From the NCBI RefSeq assembly GCF_051622035.1, contig NC_135358.1, positions 1,862,501 through 1,926,500 of the forward strand: a DNA stretch of 64,000 bases, written 5' to 3'. The stretch is from Arctopsyche grandis (lineage: Eukaryota > Arthropoda > Insecta > Trichoptera > Hydropsychidae). Both the position numbers and the translations under genes were made by a program. Positions 58,570 through 64,000 of this stretch are shown in pieces. The number at the start of each line of letters is the position of its first letter. Position 1 is the first letter of the stretch. The notes beneath the pieces were generated by a model. The model was not told where the DNA came from, ran no database searches, and was given only the letters and a program-made list of their open reading frames with translations.

Positions 58570-58985
58570 CAGCAGAATAGATTAGTGGTTAGCATATAAT
58601 GCTTTGAACGGGTTAAAATATCACTGGTTTCTGGTGGCCAGACCTAGGATGTGTGACTCCAAGTCGATCGTTTCCTATCAGAGTTTGCCAATTTATTTGA
58701 TTTTCATTGAAACGGTTCCAACAAATTGGCAACCTTACCCATTTTCTCGCAAAATCTCGAGTTTTTAGCAATCTCGAATTTCGCTGAATTGTATAAAATG
58801 CTGCAAATTTACAAATTTGATTATAGATGTCTCTGTGGATATTAATTGATATGTATTTATGTACTTTGTATAATATTCATAATATTTGTATCAAATGTAC
58901 AATGTATCTAGCCAAGAAGGCGCATTGGGGTTACCTGTTTGGCCTTCCTGTTATAAATTAAAGATAAAATAAAATAAAAAAAATA
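58570..58985 (+). mobile_element. tRNA-derived SINE (variant subfamily)
   Basis: Head ATTAGTGGTTAGCAT, body GACTCCAAGTCGATCGTTTC and CAGAGTTTGCCAATTTAT, 3' block AGAAGGCGCATTGGGGTTAC, then an AAAATAAAA tail. Confidence 0.7.
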
Positions 58986-59269
58986 CTAAAATTATATAAT
59001 CGTGGACATACAATTATGATAAATATAATTCACTTTCTTGAATGCTCGTATAAAATTGTACACAAGACTGGTTAAAATATTGCAAACATTTTGAAGTTTT
59101 GACATTTAATTGCGTTTTACTTTATCACTGGATCCAATATTCATAAAAAAAAGTAGTTTGGCATGTGCCAGGTAAAAAAAAGAGACAATATTCTACTAAT
59201 TTGACAATAGTTTTATAAAGACATAATTTTCGCTGAAGGCCTTGAATATTTCAATCCATCTATTAGATA

Positions 59270-60327
59270 CAGGGCCGCTCTAGGGGATTATTTGAGGGTG
59301 CAGAACACCTGGGTGCCAAAGCTCCAGAGGGCGCCAAGCTCTACAAAAAAAATATATATCGACAGCTTCCGTTAAACAAAAATTGAAATAAATTTGCCGC
59401 GTCACCAAAGTCTACGTTTCGTGTGCAAAAGTGTGGAAAAAAAGCAGCGATGGCAGAAATGTAATGCACATGTATACACGTTCAATAACTAATATCAATC
59501 ATTAAAGTCTCATGTCAATAATTTAAGTCTTTATTGAGTTACATCAGTTAATAGGTATATTACTTCAAGATATAATATAAATATAACTATGAATGGCCTT
59601 TAATTTTGAATAATAAGGTGAAATGTTTGGAATACATAGTATAGGAGGCGCATAAAAATATCCCCATTAAAGAAAAAAATTATATTATATATTCTGATGA
59701 TAAGCGAGGTGAACAATATTTGATTTTTTTATTATTATAGGGGATGGACGAATGAGACGACTGGCATGTTAATGCACGTGTTTTATTTATGACAGCTGAA
59801 GACAGAGTGAGGTAGCCAACTCCGAACCCAATCGAGTTGGTCCCAACTGGCAGGAAGGTGACCAAACTCGACCATGTCATATAGCGAGCCGCCACATTAT
59901 TATTTTTTAATCTTTTTAATTTTTTGGGGGGGGGGGGCGCAAATTTTGGATTTTCATCCGGGTGCCAACTACCCTTAGAGCAGCCCTGATTCTTCTTCTT
60001 GTTAATGCCTTGTCCGCATCCGGACGTTGGCGACCACCTCGTCGATTATTTGAATATATCCGCATCGGTCTTCAGCGGCTCGGAACAGCTCTTCGGCGCT
60101 CATATCGGTCCACATGCGCATGTTTCGAAGCCAAGATAACTTTTTCCTGCCAATCCATTTTTTTCCTTCTATTTTCCCCATGGTTATCAAACGGAGAAAT
60201 TCGTATTTTGGACCCCGTATCATGTGTTCGAGGTACTCCATCTTTCTCCGCTTGATGATAGAAACAAGTTCCCTGCCTCTCCCCATCATGCCGAGGACAG
60301 CTTCGTTTGATATATACTATAGCCCTG
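59270..60327. mobile_element. hAT-type element with a LINE inserted in its terminus
   Basis: The left end CAGGGCCGCTCTAGGG and the complement of the right end (CAGGGCTGCTCTAAGGG, read from 59972-59988) are terminal inverted repeats. The 8-bp duplication ATTAGATA lies at 59262-59269 and, beyond the LINE, at 60328-60335. A LINE piece (59989-60320) separates the inner part from a duplicated final AGCCCTG. No transposase frame is visible. Confidence 0.8.
59989..60320 (-). mobile_element. RTE/BovB-like LINE 3' end
   Basis: The minus strand at 60002-60289 encodes a 95-residue C-terminus (IKRRKMEYLEHMIRGPKY, KIEGKKWIGRKKLSWLRNM, ELFRAAEDR). This matches the tail commonly annotated as endonuclease/reverse transcriptase in insects. 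Its 3' end is an AAG trinucleotide tail at 59991. The 7-bp target duplication is AGCCCTG (59982-59988 and 60321-60327). Confidence 0.8.
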
Positions 60328-60826
60328 ATTAGATACTATTAAATAAAAAAGTGTACTGGTTATATGTCATACTTAATAAATCAGTATTGTACCGGTACAA
60401 CCAATACGAATGGTTACCTTATTGAATGCTCATATTCAATAATAACCAATAACTATATATTAATGTATCGCAAATTGACGTATATTTTTAAAACTCTAGT
60501 AAATCAATTTCCCATGCTATAAAAAAAATATTATTGCCACTGAAAAAAAATATTTTTCTCATACAAAATTCCACGTCATCTATTTTATATTTGAACAGTT
60601 TTATCAATTTCCATTGCAATATAAAATAAAAAATATAATTTAAAATTCTTAAATAGATAAGAATTATTCGATTTGATTCACTAATTCTGTTTTTATATCA
60701 AAAATATTAAAATTCCAGCGTTGATATTTTTAATAATATTTTTGTACATGGCAGCACCGGTCATTTGACGTGCGCCGACAGCTGTCAAAATCCAAAGAAT
60801 TATACTGAGTTACAAAATCAGCAAGA

Positions 60827-61699
60827 ATGGCTGCTTATCCTACAAATGAGGCCACCTACTGGCAGACTGCATCACCAGGATTCGGCCAGGATACTCCAGG
60901 GTTCGGAGACCTGCCACCACAACAACTCGGTAAGACTCGACACACAGCCTCACTATTCACATATGCCATGTTAAATTAACATTTTTCTATAGATTTCCAG
61001 ACGTTTGGCGATCAACAAAGCTACAGCCAACCAAATGTGCAATACCAACAATACTCGGATCCTAGCCAACAGTATCCGGATCCAAATCAGCAATACTACC
61101 CTAATATATTCACACCGAGTCCCATACCGGTGGAATTAGCCCCACCTGGAGATTCCGAATTTGATGAACCGCCTCTGTTGGATGAATTGGAAATATATCC
61201 AGATCGAATTATTAAGAAGACGCTCGCCGTTCTCAATCCTTTTCATAGCCAATCGGTTGTCGACGATGCTACTTACTTACTTAGAGATACTGACATTGCT
61301 GGACCGATAGCTTTTTGCCTTACTCTTGCAATCTTTCTGTTTCTATCTGGAAATAAAGCCCATTTCGGATACGTTTACGGTCTTTCGCTGCTCTCAGTCA
61401 TTCTAATGTACTTTTTGTTGTCTTTGATGAGTCGTGTTGATGGTGTTTTCACTCTTTTAAGCGTGGCCAGCGTTTTAGGGTATTGTTTACTGCCGATGGT
61501 AGCTTTGGCCGGTTTGGGTGTTTTAACTTCTTTGGAAGGACCGCTGGGTTTATCGTTGGCCGGTTTATCCGTACTCTGGTCTACTCTGTCGGCTAGTCGA
61601 CTGTTTATAACCATGTCAGGAGACGCCGAACAACGGCCGTTGATAGCTTATCCGTGCGCCTTGGTGAACGGTATCTTCGCTCTGATAGTTGTATTTTAA
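60827..61699 (+). CDS. YIPF5: YIPF5-type Yip1-domain membrane protein
   Basis: Two exons, 60827-60929 and 60993-61699, joined in phase to 810 nt and 269 aa (human YIPF5 is about 257). The N-terminal 90 residues are Gln/Tyr/Pro-rich and cytosolic (SYSQPNVQYQQY). They are followed by the conserved PPLLDELEIYPDRIIKKTL segment and then five hydrophobic spans from about residue 140, including FGYVYGLSLLSVILMYFLL, ASVLGYCLLPMVAL and the final AYPCALVNGIFALIVVF. The family acts at ER exit sites and the cis-Golgi with YIF1 and Rab/Ypt GTPases in vesicle transport; this role is inferred from the family. The start is in exon 1 at AAGAATGG. The gene is intact and convergent with the TMED gene. Confidence 0.93.
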
Positions 61700-61744
61700 A
61701 AATGAAATTGTATTGAGATATTTTTGTATGAGAGATATGTGTAA

Positions 61745-61750
61745 AATAAA
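61745..61750 (+). terminator. Polyadenylation signal of the YIPF5 gene
   Basis: AATAAA 46 nt past the stop codon. Confidence 0.7.
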
Positions 61751-63035
61751 ATTTTTAATTTATTTGTTATTTTTTATTTATAACTTTTCGTTTTGAACGG
61801 ACATAAATCAAGTCACATCACAAAAAAAAAAACAAAACAAAAATATAAGGACAACCTGTATTTACAAAAATAAAGTTCGAATATGTATCGTATTGTAAAT
61901 ATACGATTTTACTTTATCATATAAAAATTCTAGCAGTAAGCAGAATGGACGTTCAACATTTATTGAAAGGAAATATTCAAACTTCGTACAATATATTGCA
62001 GAATAAAATAATATAAAAGAAAATCTATAGACAAAATTAACATAATTAGAAAACCTGTGAAGAAATTTATTGATATAAAAATAAAACATAAATAATCAAG
62101 TATGATTCTATATTGTACAAAACGGTGAGAATTCGCACATGTTTGTAATACATTTTAAAAATAATTTACATCAGCATATAATCCATGTATTTATGTATAT
62201 ATACATATGTATATTTCCAGATTAATATTGGCAGTTTCAAATCTGTTTAATACGTATTTATGACATCCGTTATATTTGAGAGTTGCATAAGTCCACTTTT
62301 CTTCATTTCGAGAAATATTTCGCAAAACATTACACATAACGTATATTCGGCTGTTCCGAGATTCTGGACATATCGAATTAAAAGAAGTGATAAGAAATTG
62401 TGACTTAAGTCAAACAAAAATAGTACTTTTGGAACTAAAAATTGGACTTTTGCCACTTTCGAATATAACAGCTCATATATTTGCGTTTTATTTCGAATTG
62501 GTATAAATAATAGATACATATAATAATTTCATACAATTTATTAAAATCAAAAAACAGTTCAAAACCACCAATATATTATAAATCTGGTACTATTGCATTT
62601 TTCCTTTAGATTTAAAAATACTATATGTTGTTTACACTGACAAAAATAAACAATCAAATGCACTAACTTAAAAATAAACTAGATTTTTGCACAACACTTC
62701 AGAATATACACACATTTACATGCATAATTGAAAAGATCTGATTATTATTATCATTTTAAACATTATAAAGTTGTAGGTTTTCGTGAGTGTAAACGAAACG
62801 TTACTATTGAATCAACACAATTTGAACATGTCCGAGGACATTGGTCTCCATCACTTTTTTTTAAACTTAAAAACTCGCAGTCTTTCTTTTCGAACTTTTC
62901 ATATATATATATATATATATATATAAACTAAAACATCCTCGATAACCACCGCAACGATTTCGGCAGGCCATTTTTTTAAAATCAGTTCACAATTTATACA
63001 TAGAATAATAATAAAACTAATCGAAGAATTGTACA
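61751..63035. other. Convergent intergenic region / 3' UTR of the TMED gene
   Basis: AT-rich. It probably contains the 3' UTR of the minus-strand TMED gene; minus-strand AATAAA words occur near 62485 and 62066. A short TA repeat lies at about 62900-62924. No further gene is seen. Confidence 0.4.
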
Positions 63036-63694
63036 CTACATTTTTCCATATGACGTTGATGATGGTCGATCGGAGAAGAAATTCTTCAATATTAAAACTT
63101 GACCTACTGTTGTAATAACTATCGCTACAGTTTCACCTATAGACCACCAGTGAACTCTTTCGTTGATGTCTTCGGCTCGTTTACGCCCCTGAGCCTCGCG
63201 CAGTCTGTGATGAGTCTGATAATCCAATATACTATTCAACGCCCGGTGGATTTCTTGCGCTGACGATTCCAACTACAAAAAAGCATTTTTTTATATAAAA
63301 AAGACAAAAAAAACCATGAAGGTAATGTGTCAAAGTCTAAAAATATATTTAGTAGACAACGAGTGTAAAAATTCACCTGAGTTAAGACCGTAGCGTGTTC
63401 TCCGACACCGGGTAACGCTGGTTCAGGGCCAGATTGGAAATCCATATAAACAAGTTTATGCGAAAACGTACTGAATTCATTGCTGAAGCAGACTGTGTAA
63501 ATTCCTGCAAAAAATATATGAATAAATTAAAACACTCCAAAAGCAAAACATATATTCGTAGTGGAAATTATATTACCAGTTATCGGCGCTGTAAATTGAT
63601 GCGAATCGAATTGCATTTTAATTTGTTTATATATAATTTCTTTAGTGGGAGATTCCAAAGATACGTCGACATCGTATTGGCCTCCAGTTACAAC
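63036..63694 (-). CDS. TMED7: p24 family cargo receptor, TMED3/TMED7 type (3' part)
   Basis: Three exons with agreeing phases: 63694-63577, 63504-63377, 63272-63036 (stop TAG), giving 160 residues. The first part ([16 protein letters not shown], then [12 protein letters not shown] and [19 protein letters not shown]) is the GOLD domain. [20 protein letters not shown] begins the coiled coil, and [22 protein letters not shown] is the membrane span with the family's conserved glutamate. The short cytosolic tail [15 protein letters not shown] has the FF coat-binding motif and no dilysine, as in TMED3/7. The protein would cycle between ER and Golgi in COPI/COPII vesicles. The signal peptide and start of the GOLD domain (about 50 residues) are missing because the gene runs off the window's right end. 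Confidence 0.9.
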
Positions 63695-63867
63695 CTGAAA
63701 AATATTAAACACCAAATATAAAGTCAGCTCATAACCGATTTAGTACAAAATTTAATGTCTATGGAAGAGGATAACCAATTTTCTGTATCTATTCAATAAC
63801 GATAGTACTAAGACAAAATGTTAAATCATACTTAAACTATTAGTTCAAGTTTTGGGCTATTTTTTAA

Positions 63868-64000
63868 CCCTTTGAATGCTGACCAACGCCAATTGGCGTT
63901 TTGCCAACAAGTCCATAGGCTTGAAAAACGCTGAAAAAGGCGTTTTATTTTGAGTATGTACAAAGTAAACAAGAATACAACCCGCTAAGCCTTTCCCAGT
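63868..64000. mobile_element. Possible piggyBac-like element end
   Basis: TTAA (63864-63867) is followed by CCCTTTGAATGCTGACC and then by ACGCCAATTGGCGT, a 14-bp palindrome. A TTAA target followed by CCC is the piggyBac signature. The other end is outside the window. Confidence 0.5.

Overview
The window is AT-rich nuclear DNA from an animal, most likely an insect. Evidence: short GT-AG introns in conserved eukaryotic genes, an insect-like iodotyrosine deiodinase, TATG/TACA-rich spacer DNA, tRNA-derived SINEs, Jockey- and RTE-type LINEs, Helitron ends and many short hAT-type elements. A lepidopteran or caddisfly-like genome would fit, but the sequence does not prove the order. There is no bacterial operon structure, rRNA or CRISPR array. 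I see no true tRNA gene, only tRNA-derived SINE heads.

Layout. 1-16.9 kb holds no convincing gene; it is layered transposon debris plus unassigned spacer. 16.9-46.5 kb is one large minus-strand gene, resolved here into 17 exons whose phases all agree (CDS 6174 nt, 2057 aa). It encodes a long, low-complexity, coiled-coil protein with five copies of a short F..K..EW motif; I do not recognise it. Its 19.2-kb first intron is mostly transposons. Its third intron carries a complete gene on the opposite strand for a 219-aa secreted six-cysteine protein. 46.5-52.4 kb is intergenic with palindromic elements, a hAT element containing a SINE, and one weak candidate exon. 52.4-56.2 kb is a complete minus-strand iodotyrosine deiodinase gene (4 exons, 301 aa) whose second intron is almost entirely one transposon. 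56.2-60.8 kb is a nest of elements inserted into elements. 60.8-61.7 kb is a complete plus-strand YIPF5-type Golgi/ER membrane protein gene (2 exons, 269 aa). It converges on a p24/TMED3-7 family gene on the minus strand (63.0-63.7 kb), whose 5' exons lie beyond the window. The last 130 bp look like a piggyBac end.

The genes do not form an evident pathway, though YIPF5 and the TMED protein both act in ER-Golgi traffic. The most informative feature is the transposon record. Insertions keep readable target-site duplications: 8 bp for several hAT-type families, 4 bp for three solo LTRs, 3 bp for a CACTG-ended element, and A/T flanks for Helitrons. For several insertions an unoccupied copy of the host repeat lies in the same window, so each insertion can be reconstructed by eye. 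One palindromic hAT-type MITE family (eight copies, seven with perfect 8-bp duplications) shows a clear target preference and includes a 40-bp minimal derivative.
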